Source of the DNA: Corylus avellana
Taxonomy: Eukaryota; Streptophyta; Magnoliopsida; Fagales; Betulaceae
Reading direction: 5' to 3'
Assembly: GCF_901000735.1 (NCBI RefSeq)
Contig: NC_081548.1
Span: forward strand, 4,588,001 to 4,652,000
Length of the DNA: 64,000 bases
The position numbers and the translations under genes were made by a program. A model generated the notes under the pieces. The model saw only the letters and a program-made list of their open reading frames with translations, was not told the DNA's origin and made no database searches. Positions 23,000 through 34,104 of this stretch are shown piece by piece (position 1 is the stretch's first letter; each line of letters opens with the position of its first letter).

Positions 23000-24580
23000 T
23001 TTAATTTTAGGTCTGGAAATGAACTCATGATCCTATTATTCCCAAGCTCATCTTTTGTTGGTCTTCCCCGAGGGTCACAAAACACCAAGGGTATTTTTTT
23101 TTTTTTGTCTCTCTAATATGTCTTATCTATTGATTTTTTTATAAAAATAAATTCAATTATTTGTCTATAGTACGGACGGAAGAAGAGTAATTATTATCAA
23201 AATAATAAAAGAATAAGTCCAAAACTGCATCACCGTATGCCATTTGGAGAATGGAGGTTCTCTATCCTTGGCTTTGTTTGGTATTCGACACTTAAAATCA
23301 TAATATTTTTTTGGGTTAATTATTTTTTTTTAGTATTTAGGTTTTTTTTTTTAAAAAAATTATTTTATTTAGATTTCAATTCGTATCACATATGATATAT
23401 GTCTTATGGAGTTTAGTACATCCATCACTATCCAAAAATAGGGTAGTCGGCCGAAAGCATTTAAAACAGGTCACGTAATACGGAAATAGTTACTTAGTTC
23501 GCTAGTTTATTCTAAAGGAGTCCTTATGTCCTTCTAGAAGCGTGGCTTTTCAGAGAGCTTTTGAAGTTCTGTAATGTGTATATGATTCTTAATTCTAGGT
23601 TCGTTTCCTTTTTTCTTTGAAAAATGGTGCGAAGAAGAAAAACAAATGGGAATCGAATCAGCTTTGCGCCGATTCAGACTGCTTAAATGCTTGAAAGAAA
23701 TTCCCACGACAGCATGCTTTTGTCCTTTATTTATTGCCCCTAGAGCTCTGTCCAAAGACAACATAAAAATCACCGACCGAACAAATGGCCAGCTGGTTCA
23801 TCTATAAGAGAGTAATGAACATCGTACGACCAACAATCAACTTCCCACTTTTTATGTCCTGCATGCAATTGATCTGACCGTTGAACTATTGAGATTGCAG
23901 CAATTCCATTACTTTCTACCTTCAAGTTTCAACTAATATCTACAACTATAATTTATCAGTCTCCTAGCGTATATCCAATATTTCAAGGTACCCATCTCAA
24001 TCTATTTCACATTTAACATGATTTTCAAAACATGATTGAGGTTTCACACTTTTTTCTAATTAAGTTTGACATGTTTGATTGTAATTAAATTATTCTTATC
24101 TTCATTTGCCTAAATTCCTTTTATAAATATGAAATATTTGTAATGTAACCTTATTAAGTAAGAGCAAAATGGTAGTTTTAGAGCAATTACTCAATGGTGA
24201 ATGTATGTATCTAATATCAAACCACCCGAAAATCCTTTGTTTTTGTGTTTTTTTTTTTCTCTTTAATTTTTCTTCGCCGGTTAACACCGATTTTCGATCC
24301 CTAATGGCCTCGTGGACTCCAATTTTTGTTTTCTTCCTTTTTACGGCAGTGCCTCTCTCCTGAGACTCCTCATTGCCATTTAGTAACCTTTTTTCTCAAA
24401 TCTGTCTTTTGAGTGTATCAAGCTTTTAGCAACATCAATCGAAAACTCATTAGTTGATTTACAAAACCCCGCAAAAATCAACCAAATCAAAAGTCTCACA
24501 TGCCTCCACACTCCTCCTCGTCTCGCCACACCTTCATCATTTTCTGTTGTAGACGACAAGTCGCTTAAGTGCTTCAACAT
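23000..24580. other. Intergenic upstream of copy C, no gene seen
   Basis: The region is AT-rich with T and A tracts. Short open frames lack recognisable homology. Confidence 0.4.
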
Positions 24581-24584
24581 ATTT

Positions 24585-24587
<3 letters not shown>

Positions 24588-24619
<32 letters not shown>
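24588..24619. repeat. (TA)n microsatellite in the copy C promoter region
   Basis: About 16 TA units end 134 bases upstream of the copy C ATG. It may serve as a loose TATA region. Confidence 0.85.
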
Positions 24620-24620
<1 letters not shown>

Positions 24621-24752
24621 CTAGAATTGATAAAAATTGTAGGATCCAAATGAAACTAGGAATTTAATATAAGGGTCCTTTGTAGGATCTAATTCTCGTG
24701 ACAACATCTAGAATTGATATAATTCTCCTTAATTCACTTTGAATTTGCAGGA

Positions 24753-25422
24753 ATGTCTAAGCCCAATCTTCTGTCTCAATGCCTATTTCTATTGCTCCTA
24801 GCACACATCTGCCATGTCTCCCATGCTGATGTTGGCACAGCTGCCCGCTACAGACCCCCATATTTGCGTAAGTACTGAATACAAAATATATATTGGCTCC
24901 AAAAATTACTTCCATTCAAAATCTTATCAAACATATGCACCATCATTTTTTTTTTTTTCTTTTTCTTTCTTGGGTTATGATCATATATATACAGCCACGG
25001 CGTGTTTCGGAAGCGATGCCGACCAATTCCCATCGAGCAACCTGTTTGGGGCGGCTGGCGAGGGGATATGGGACAACGGTGCCGCCTGCGGGAGACAGTA
25101 TTTGGTGCGATGCATAAGCGCGCGTGTTCCTCGGACTTGCATTCCAGGGCAAATCATTCAAATAAGGATCGTTGATCGTGCACTTTCTTCGGTTTCTAGG
25201 CCTTCCAGGGATGATACTACCATTGTTCTTTCTACAACTGCTTTTGGGACAATTGCCAACCCTTCTGCTCCTTTCATTAACGTCGAATTCTTACAGTGAG
25301 TCTCTCTCTTTAATTTGTCTTTCTTCAACGTTGAATTCAAATCAGAATTCTTGTACAGAAATTCTTGCATTAATTTCCCTTCCACTGACAAATTTGCATG
25401 TGTTCGAATGTGCAGGGTTTGA
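24753..25422 (+). CDS. EG45-like (plant natriuretic peptide-like) secreted protein, copy C
   Basis: Exons are 24753-24867, 24995-25295 and 25416-25422 (423 nt, 140 residues). The start MSKPNLLSQCLFLLLL is a secretion signal; the mature chain begins near DVGTAARYRPPYLPTACFG. The body runs FPSSNLFGAAGEGIWDNGAA, CGRQYLVRCISARVP, CIPGQ, IRIVDRALSSVSRP and VLSTTAFGTIANPSAPFINV; the last exon contributes only V and stop. The family (CjBAp12, AtPNP-A) has a single expansin-like double-psi beta-barrel domain and acts in the apoplast in ion, water and stress responses. Only four of the usual six cysteines remain: the pair in the family VVDxCxxxC motif is replaced by RALSSVSRP. An acceptor-like TTTGCAG precedes the ATG by two bases, suggesting an upstream leader exon, but none was identified. 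Confidence 0.9.
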
Positions 25423-26160
25423 AGTGGACATACAATTACAGGAAGAAATTTTTCTGCATAATTCATAATTATGTACAGCTGAATTGTATTTGGTCCTGTT
25501 GGTCTTATTACTAGATAATTATAATTCAAAGGCAGCATATATAATCATCTGGTATGCACGTGGCTTGTTTGCTGTGGATGGATCGGATGGCCTGTAATTG
25601 ATTTAAGGATCCCACATGGAAAGCAAATCTTGATGATCATCATTATCTTGTATACCTCTTGTTTATCTCCAAATAAGATATGTGTAAATTTATCGTTGGA
25701 TAGGTGTGATATACATGTGAATCTTATAAATTCAATGGTAGTCGATAGATTTGTTAAAAAGATGAACAAGATCATGTGCAAGAAATTGACATCAAACACA
25801 TCATATTCTATTCATTTTATACTATAATTATCGAATAAAAATTAAAAAAATATTGCAGTCTACAATCAATTAAATAACTATAATTTCTTATAAAATACCA
25901 ATAAAAAGAGGAAACCCTGTTTGGCAACCGACTCTTTTTTTTTTTTTTGGTTTTGATTTTTTTTTGGTTTCTATCCAAAAAAGTCACTCATTGTTTCACA
26001 TTTACAAACAAATTTCTTCATTTTTTACTCATTGAAAATTCAAAACTCATTTTACTAACATCAACCCACATTTATGTCATATCAATCTATTTTCTTTCTC
26101 ATTTCTATTGGACTGACCTATTTGCTTATGATAGTCGATCTCGTAGGGATTACAAAATTT
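25423..26160. other. 3' flank of copy C, no further gene
   Basis: It carries the short conserved 3' UTR (GAAGTGGACATACAATTACA), then AT-rich sequence without recognisable coding. Confidence 0.4.
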
Positions 26161-26179
26161 TTTATACAATTAGGGCTTC

Positions 26180-26310
26180 TAGGTTTAAATGGGTAAGGCC
26201 AAAAGACTTATTGGGTGGGCCAAAAAAATTAATGAATAGAGCCAACATTTTTATTGGGTAGGGCCAAAATATTTTGTTGGTAGGGGCCCTAGAGGCAAGC
26301 AACCCAATAA
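26180..26310. repeat. GGGCCAAAA-rich dispersed repeat
   Basis: Spaced GGGTAAGGCCAAAAGACTTA / GGGTGGGCCAAAAAAATTAA / GGGTAGGGCCAAAATATTTT phrases resemble, in reverse complement, 50110-50330 (TTGGGCCATACCCA and similar). It is probably a fragment of an old transposon terminal region. Confidence 0.45.
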
Positions 26311-26545
26311 TTAGCTTGTCTTGAATTTTTTTTTTTTTTTTTAAAAAAAAAATCATAAAAAAAACACTAACCCAAACATGAATTTTGGATTTATATTCAA
26401 TTTAATTAACATTTTTAAACACGTTTTTTCAATTTTGTTTTCTATTTTCAAAAATAATAAAACGTAATCTAAAAACTGGTTTTTTTTTTTTTTTTTTTTC
26501 ACAATTTTAAAAACAACAAAAAAAATTACAAAAGAGTCGGACACC

Positions 26546-26712
26546 CGAACAAACCCATAAAATTTGTTAGTGAATTAGCGGTTTTACATCCCTAAAGCTC
26601 ACCACCCATTTCTTCAAATTCAAATCCTCTCCAGATCATTTGAACTGGAAACGAGCGGATTCTTAATTTATAGTTGAAGAACATTTTTGTTTTCAAAAAA
26701 ATTATAAAATAA
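26546..26712. repeat. Second copy of window positions 1-172, ending at a gap
   Basis: It begins ACCCGAACAAACCC and ends AAAATAA against the N run. It is about 95% identical to 1-172 in the same orientation. This would be upstream of the missing first exon of copy D. Confidence 0.85.
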
Positions 26713-26812
26713 NNNNNNNNNNNNNNNNNNNNNNNNNNNNNNNNNNNNNNNNNNNNNNNNNNNNNNNNNNNNNNNNNNNNNNNNNNNNNNNNNNNNNNNN
26801 NNNNNNNNNNNN
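26713..26812. other. Assembly gap (100 N) where copy D exon 1 should lie
   Basis: Left of it is an EG45 promoter-type segment; right of it is a transposon arm leading to the copy D body exon. Copy D exon 1 is not present on either side. Confidence 0.99.
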
Positions 26813-27414
26813 TTATTTTTTTTTAAAGATTGAATTTTTTAAATTAAATTAATAAAAAAATAATATTTTAATTAGATAAAACGGTGAATTTTGAGTAGAC
26901 TAACAGAAGTTAACAAAAATTGACAGTAGAGAGTTTTCTAGTAGTTTTGAGTTACTCAGGGATTAAATTTTCAAAAAAAAATACCCAGGAGTTTTTAAAA
27001 AAAGCGCGTTTACCTAAGGATTTTAGATATAATTTCCCTTTAAAAAATTGCGTTTTTAAAAAGTGTGTTTTTGAAATTGTTACTTTTTAAAATCGCATAG
27101 ACGTTTGGTAAAACATGTCAATAAATACTTTTTTTTATCAATTGAGTGTTTGAATAACATTAACATATAATTGCGGTTTTATGGCCAAATAAGTAGATAT
27201 TGGGCCAAATGTTGTTTTAAGGGAAATCATGATTTTGATTTAAATTTGCACTTTTTCAAATAAACACCCTCTAGTCAGCTTATAAAAATCGCGGATTTTT
27301 TTACGATTTTAAAATTTACATTTTTAAAATCGCAATCCCAAACACTCTAAAAGTGTGATTTGGTTTAAAAACGCAGATTATTTTTTTAAAAACGCACTCC
27401 CAAACGGACCCTTA
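26813..27414. mobile_element. Right part of the TIR transposon that also flanks the gap at 1858
   Basis: 26813-27050 is the reverse complement of 1620-1857. The element ends near 27414 with GCACTCCCAAACGGACCC, matching the inverted left end GGTCCGTTTGGGAGTG at 1576. The interior is A/T-rich with GCGATTTT-type motifs and no transposase. Confidence 0.6.
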
Positions 27415-27639
27415 CTCATAGGGTAGCAGTTTTGGTTCTCTTAACATTATTATAATATAAAAATGATATCTCTTTCCTCTATCATTTATTAAAAATAATA
27501 TTTAAATAGTTTCTCTTTCGTCTCCCTTTTTCCTTATCTTTAATTTGAACAATATTTAAATAGTATAGGAAATTGATAAGGGAAGCTATTATTTGAATAT
27601 CAAAAAAAAAAAAAAAAGTTTAAGTCCCTACATTTAAGG

Positions 27640-28080
27640 AAAATCTAAAGGAAGCTGTTGCTTGTGGCTTTTACCTCTAAACTACCAAGTATTTTTTAAT
27701 GTCTTTCCTAAACTTTAAAAATTTGCAACGCGAGACCTTTCAATTACCTCTCATTGTCTTTTTACGCTTTTAGCCATTTTCAGTTATCCTTACCGTCCCT
27801 AATCTTCGATCACTTTTGCAAGCATACCTTAAACTTGAAAAAGTATCAATTTAGTGTATTCATCTTCTTTTTATTTTTTTTTATTTTATATTTTTAATTT
27901 CAACCCTCCGTTAGGATTTTCGGTTAAACCATAACTGAGAGGAGTCAAAATTTCCAAAATATCAAAACTTCTTTTTAGTAAAAAGAAAAAAAGAAAAAAA
28001 AAGAAAAAAGAAAAAAAGAAAAAACAAGTTGTAAAGATTTAAGTGTCGGTCAGTATTTAATGGAATTTGCCAAAATACCC
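27640..28080. mobile_element. Degraded F1-type foldback remnant
   Basis: It contains family phrases (TTTAAGTCCCTACATTTAAG, ACCTTAAACTTGAAAAAGTA, CGTTAGGATTTTCGGTTAAA) but I could not pair clear ends. An A/G-rich tract (AAAGAAAAAAAGAAAA) follows. It lies in what would be intron 1 of copy D. Confidence 0.3.
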
Positions 28081-28182
28081 ATGCATATATATTAATTTAG
28101 AGGAAGTAAGTGATTTTTTTTTTTTTTTTCTTCCTTATTTGCCTAAATTCCTTACTTGGGTAATGATCATATATACATGCAG

Positions 28183-30637
28183 CCACGGCGTGTTTCGGAA
28201 GCAATGCCGACCAATTCCCATCGAGCAACCTGTTTGGAGCAGCCGGCGAGGGGATATGGGACAACGGCGCCGCCTGTGGGAGACAGTATTTGGTCCGGTG
28301 CATAAGCGCGCGTGTTCCTGGAACTTGCATTCCAGGGCAGACCATTCAAATAAGGATCGTTGATCGTGCATTTTCTTCAGTTTCTAGGCCTTCCAGGGCT
28401 GATACTACCATTGTTCTTTCTACAACTGCTTTTGGGACAATAGCCAAGTCTTCTGCTCCATTCGTTAACATTGAATTCCAACTGTGAGTCTCTTTCTTTA
28501 ATTTGTCTTTCTTCTTTTCCTATTTTATTATTATTATTTCTTGGGAAACTTTACTTACCCCACAAACTTACGTGCCTTTTGCAGATACTCTTATTATTCA
28601 AAATCTCTCACTTTGGTGTATCCAATTTTTGTTTTCTTTCACTTTCTCCTTCCGTTAAGATTTGTGAAATTTCTAAAATACCTTCGATTTTTATAAGAAA
28701 TAATTTTTTATTAAAAAAACAAAAAAGAAAAGAAAAAGACCCATCATGGGTCACAAAGACTCACCCATTTGTGACCCTCTTCGACGGTCACTTTTATTTT
28801 TTTTTAATATAATCATTATAATAATAATAATTTTATTTATAAATAAGGGTAAATTTGAAATTTTTAAAAATTGTAGGTGTATAAAGGTATTTTAATCATT
28901 TTACCGTTTGATTTGGCTCCAATATCTAACAGTAGAGGGTATTTGGAACAAAACGAAAGTTAAATACACCAAATTAAGTGATTTTGAACAATAGAGAGTG
29001 TCTGCAAAAAACGCATAACGACATAAGTTTGTAGGGGTAAGTGAAGTTTTCCCTATTTTTTTTAATAAACATTTTTGAGTGTTAAGTTTCCACTCTTTCA
29101 TTGTCTCTATATATGTTGATGACAATGTCTGAAAATGCAATAAGAAAATTAAGACAGTGAAAGCGATGATCACATGAGCATAAGCATTTGTATTAATTGC
29201 ATGAGATAATTGGTGCTTAAAATCCAGTTTAGAACTTTAGATATTTAAATAAAATGATTTAAATTTAATGTTAATTTTAAAAATCATATCACATTTGAAC
29301 GAATACATAGAAGACAAGAGTCCTCTTTCTAGCATATAATGATAGAAAATAACTTTTATAAGGTCTTGGCATAAACCAAGTCATTTGTGCCCTCCAATAA
29401 TAAGTTGACATATCAGCCTAGAACAACAAAGGAGTACTTTATTATGAAGACACGATCAAACCTCTTTTATCACTTATGGACAAAAAACCCTCATCATTTA
29501 CCTATTAGCTCTCACCTCTCTCTAAAGAAAAACCTCATTGCCGCAATCCACGTCGAACGTCAACCCAGCAAGAAGCTAGAACACCCATTACACCTCAATC
29601 TACCCCACCAAGAAGCCAAATATAAGGCAAACAAGAACAATCAAACCAAAACAGTCTGATCAATACCCTAGTGCAAATCGCAATATTTACATAATTCCTT
29701 CAAAAAAATCCTTTACCTTTAATACAAAAGGAGAGAGGAGAGAGGAGAGCAGATTTGCTCTACCCACAATGCATTTTCCAGAAATCTTTGCAAACTGGGT
29801 ACTTCCAACCTCTAGTTTTCATGAGTTCTTTGATCTATCTCCTCTCTTTCACTAAAACAATTTTTTTTTTTCTCCGTCCTCCAAACCCATAACTACTTTA
29901 GTTACAAGGGTTTATTTTTCACCTCTGTAACTATTTGAGAACATTGGGTCCATTTTCATCTGGTCTTTTATTATTATTATTATTTTAAATAATCTTAACT
30001 ATTTTCATTGATGTTTGGTGTTTTGTCTTGGATATTGATTCAAATAAAAATGAGGGAGAGAGAGACGGATAGTTGTGGCAAGAAGGTGAGAGATAATACG
30101 TAAAAGAGGAGGGTTTTTTTGTTCATAAGTGATAAAAGAGGTCCAATATGGTGTTTTCACAATAAGGTCATATGTTGTTCCAAGCTAATGTGTCAACTTA
30201 TTATTGGAGGACACAAATGACTTGGTTTGTGCCAAGACCTTATAGAAGTTATTCTCATAATGATATTAGTTGATTGGTGATAAGCTTATACATATATATC
30301 GTCGTAGAAAATTTATGTTTTCAAATAGCAGGAAATAGGGATGCTTTTTTTTTTTTTTTGAGAACACATAATTTTAAAGACTAAATTACAATTTTTCCAA
30401 ACGCTTAATTACGTTTTTAAAATATCACGCTTTCAAATCACACCTTTCAAAATCGCAAGTCCAAACGGACCCTAGGTCACATTACATAAAAGTATTTGAA
30501 CAGTTTATAATTTCCTTATTGTAGTATAATTTTCTCAATAAAGATGAATGAAAGTATATATATGAGAATCCTATATGATGATGATACTTCTAAAGGGAAT
30601 GGAGACTGATATCTTTGTTCGAATGTGCAGGGTTTGA
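28183..30637 (+). CDS. EG45-like protein copy D, body and terminal exons (exon 1 missing)
   Basis: The body exon 28183-28483 (301 nt) reads TACFGSNADQFPSSNLFGAA, GEGIWDNGAACGRQYLVRCI, VPGTCIPGQTIQIRIVDRAF and TTAFGTIAKSSAPFVNIEFQ, without stops. The terminal exon 30631-30637 gives V and TGA. Intron 2 is about 2.15 kb because an F1 foldback and a long inverted-repeat element inserted into it; in the other copies it is 120 to 930 bases. The body is closest to copy C. No signal-peptide exon lies between 26813 and 28183, where intron-1 sequence (TTGCCTAAATTCC...TGATCATATATACATGCAG) is preceded by a transposon half and a gap. The orphan exon at 568-685 fits in phase and in sequence group. Four cysteines remain, as in the other copies. 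Confidence 0.75.
28543..29054. mobile_element. Foldback element, family F1, in copy D intron 2
   Basis: The left arm GGGAAACTTTACTTACCCC ... TTTGCAGATACTCTTATTAT is mirrored by GAGTGTCTGCAAAAAACG ... GGGGTAAGTGAAGTTTTCCC. The middle holds CCATCATGGGTCACAAAG and TTTGTGACCCTC, a nested palindrome. Confidence 0.75.
29330..30268. mobile_element. Long-TIR foldback element (about 940 bp) in copy D intron 2
   Basis: The left arm (AATAACTTTTATAAGGTCTT ... CAATAATAAGTTGACATATC) and right arm (GTCAACTTATTATTGGAGG ... GACCTTATAGAAGTTATTCT) are reverse complements over about 150 bases at high identity. Weaker pairing continues inwards (CCATAAGTGATAAAAGAGG). No transposase is encoded. The near-identity of the arms suggests a younger insertion than the F1 elements. 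Confidence 0.75.
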
Positions 30638-31019
30638 AGAGGACATGCAATATTGATTTATCAAGTGATGGGGCTCAGCCTTATTTTGAGGGGATAGTCA
30701 ATTTGTTTAATTACTTGATAAGGTCGATATTTTTCTGCATGATTAGTAATTATGTTTAGTTGCGCGCAGTGTAATTGGCTCTGTCCATCTTTCTAATTAT
30801 TGAATTCAAATAATAAACATATATATTTTTGAGTAATTTATCATTCCTCTAGCAACAGTTGTTGTTGAACTAATTTGAGTTAATCCAAACATGCACATAC
30901 ATCACAATTGAAATTAGAGGTATATATGCGGATGCGGTTAATTGTAATATTTGAATTCGCATTTGCAAAATGCGGATATCATTTTTAGATATTGGCATCA
31001 TGTTTTTAAGGGAAATTAC

Positions 31020-32080
31020 AATTTACTCTCCGAAGTTGTGCACATTTTTTTTATTATACATTTGATGTTTAAAAATTGACAATATATCCCACAAAGTTTT
31101 TATTTATTTATTTATTTTTATTTTTATTTTTAACGGTTTGAAATTAACATGATTTTTTCAGATACAGAAAAATCTAAGATGCCCCTTCATGTTTTTCTAA
31201 AAAAAAAAAAAGTTGGCCACTTGTGGATGGCTCAGTCACCCCCAACTCACCGAAATGAGGGTGGTGAGCCACCCCATGACCTAATGGGGTATGGTTCTTC
31301 GAGTTTCATCCTAATCATTCAAATCACAAAAATATTTACAGCCACCAAAGTTCTGGATTGAAGTGGATGAGGTTTGTTTGGTGATCATTGTAGTAAAAGG
31401 CCAAAAGTACCTGGAACTATTGTGGTAGGAGGTGAACGGGTCATTTTCAGAGGTTACAAATTGAGTCTCCATAATTACAAAGGTTTTATAAGTAAGATTA
31501 AATATAAAATACAATATTTAGTAGTTATTTTTAGAGAAATGATCAAAATCATTTTCATCTTATTTTTCACCAATTTTCGTGTAGTGAATAGATGAATCTG
31601 TCATTAAATTTATATGGGGCTCACATGAGTTTACAAATTCAATGACTGATCCATTGAATCTGCAAAAAGAGATGATTGAAAGAATAATGTGTAACATGCT
31701 TATGATACCATTTTTAATAATTTGGATTGCTACTACTATAATTGTAGTTTCCTGATATCTCTCATAATGGGCCTCGCGGGCCTATTCATTCTGTCGGCCC
31801 AATTTCTAACCCAAATCATGAATTTGATGTCAATTCGTGAACTGGATTATTGCTCATTTATACTGCAAAATACCCCTAATAGAATACCTTTTTCTTTTCT
31901 TTTTTTTCTTTTTTCTTTTTTTTTGTTTGTAGACTTTTTGGATTATACTCATATATTCCTTCATTGGATAGGCATGAGACATGCCGTTGCCCTACTTTTT
32001 ATTGTTTAATAAGTATTTGGTGTAATGGATGTATAGATATATTACCCATTGCCTCTGATCTCCATATGGTTATGAGCAAA
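31020..32080. other. Intergenic between copies D and E, transposon debris
   Basis: It contains a truncated F1-like arm (31015-31200) and a GGTGGCTGAGCCACC-type palindromic island (31213-31290). No gene was recognised. Confidence 0.4.
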
Positions 32081-32199
32081 GTTTAACAAATATGTTTCCT
32101 TCTATATATAATGCATCAAATAAAACCAAAAAACCTTTCCTTGTAATTATTTATCTTCTCTACCTTGCTACTGTGAAGCACCTTCATGTTTATTTTGCA

Positions 32200-32245
32200 G
32201 GCTGTATATTCCTTCACCCAGAGCTGTTTTTCAGGTATGTGTTAA
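32200..32245 (+). other. Exon-like conserved segment upstream of copy E
   Basis: TATTTTGCAGG opens and TTTTTCAG|GTATGTGTT closes a 34-base segment with splice-site-like borders. The paralogous segment at 22136-22175 has the same borders. It may be a leader micro-exon of the EG45 genes or simply duplicated flank. Confidence 0.25.
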
Positions 32246-33274
32246 TTAAGATCCTATATAAATTTCAAAATAGTTGGAAATAGCTTCTTTCATCTATATA
32301 TATATATATATGTGGAATAGCGAGTAAAATCATGGGCTTAATCTGTGTTTAAGTTCTCATAATTAGAAGTTGAAAGTTTTTTTTTTGGAGGGAGTGATAT
32401 ATAGCATTCTATCGCATCCAGAGCCTGAGGATCAAATTTGGATGATATGCTATAATTAACTTTTTTTTAAGGGAAGAATCTTGTTTTTAGTCTTCTTTCT
32501 TTTGTATTAGTTGGAGTCTATATTCATATGCTATTTTAATTAACACTTAAACACTCGTTGGAAAAAAAAAAAAAAAAAACACAGAAAAATAAATATTATT
32601 ATGAAAAGAAGATAGTATTGATTGAAACCTACATATTTGGTGATCATTTAATAGTCTTCTAGAAGCCTTATCTTAATTACGTGGTTTTTTTTTTTTTTTT
32701 TTTTTAAAAAAAGATGAATATTGGACCAGGTCTTATATGTAGTAAGTCTATAATTTTTTTTGTATATGATGTTACAACATATTACGTACTATAATTGCCT
32801 ATTATTTCATATATGATAATTACAATACAATACTTATCCATCAAGTAATTTTCAGATTGATTAAAATATGAGGAAAACCGAAAATCAATCAAGATGAAAT
32901 GACTTTATTTTTATTTTTTTCATGTGTAAACAACTTCAACTTAATAAATGTAAGAGCAATTAATCATGGCCACACACGTGAGTGCATCACCGTCCATGTG
33001 GTCAACGGCGGTTCTCTGTACTCCTTGTGGGGGCTGGCCGACGGCGGATGAATGCTTAAGAGTTGGGACAATAAAAAGGGCATGGAAAGTCGGCTGCCGA
33101 TTTGGGAGTTTGTAGATTGTTTTTATCTATGTTCCATCAAGTCGTCTGGTTGTGTTAATGTTCTTTGATGGATTTGACTAATATGTATGTGGAGGCCATT
33201 TCTTAATTGGCTGCACCCGGGAGACAGGGTATCATCACTCACCAGAGCATAGTTCTCAGTGATAAGGCGAATAA

Positions 33275-33425
33275 CGCTAGAAGTCATGCATTCTTGTATC
33301 ACTCTAAAAATGATATAACTTTTAAAATCATCATTGAGCTTGTAATTAATTATTATTGAATTTTGATCAAATTGTGATTTTAAAAGGTACATCATTCATG
33401 GAGCGACACAAGAATGACTTCTAAA
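33275..33425. mobile_element. Short foldback MITE, family F3, copy 2
   Basis: The arms TAGAAGTCATGCATTCTTGT and ACACAAGAATGACTTCTAAA are inverted, around the shared TTTTGATCAAATTGTGATTTT core. Confidence 0.65.
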
Positions 33426-33700
33426 ATTACTCATTACAAGGCTCCTCACTTTTCTCTTGGGTGCAAGTATAACAGTGTCAGTATGGAGGGAGGGAGGGAG
33501 GACTGGTATAAGCCACATGGCCTCCCCCCAATTCCTAAGAACAAAAAAATTTTAAGGTAAAAAAATTATAAGATAATTTTCACTTTTTCGGCCAATCGAC
33601 CCTAGTAGTAAAATTTATTGACTCCTAACCCTTACTTATAATCGATTCTAACTCCATCTCTAAGTATCGGCGATTTAGTTAGTATTAGATTGAGTTAATG

Positions 33701-33763
33701 GTGGGTGACATGACCACCATTTCGAGGTGGTTGAACCACCACAAGAGGTGGTTCGTCACCCAC
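33701..33763. repeat. Perfectly pairing GGTGG/CCACC foldback
   Basis: GTGGGTGACATGACCACC and GGTGGTTCGTCACCCAC pair, with AGGTGGTTGAACCACC nested inside. Similar islands lie in the F1 elements and at 44166-44260. Confidence 0.6.
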
Positions 33764-34011
33764 TCCTTTTTTAGCTTAAGAAAAAAAAAAACAAAAAAGC
33801 AGAATCAATTCAATAAAAGGGGCTCTGCATTCACATGTATTTTCAGAAGGAGACACTCAAAGTCTTTGGAAACAATTAATACATGTATAGAAATCGACAA
33901 CTCGATCGGTCAACTGAAACCTAATAAAATTAATATCATATTTATTTTCACACGATTTTTTTGTCAATTAGCACCTTGTCGTCGGCTGGTGACATGCGTC
34001 ATCAACTGCTA

Positions 34012-34026
34012 TATATATATATATAC
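34012..34026 (+). promoter_or_regulatory. TATA region of EG45 copy E
   Basis: The run TATATATATATATA lies about 80-90 bases upstream of the ATG at 34105. The intervening leader contains TCTTTGCAG just before the start. Confidence 0.45.
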
Positions 34027-34104
34027 CTTTTTGTTTCTAAGAGAACCCCCTCTCAGCATTTTCCTCAAAATTAAAATTCCCTGATCACTTTCTTTGCAGG
34101 AATC

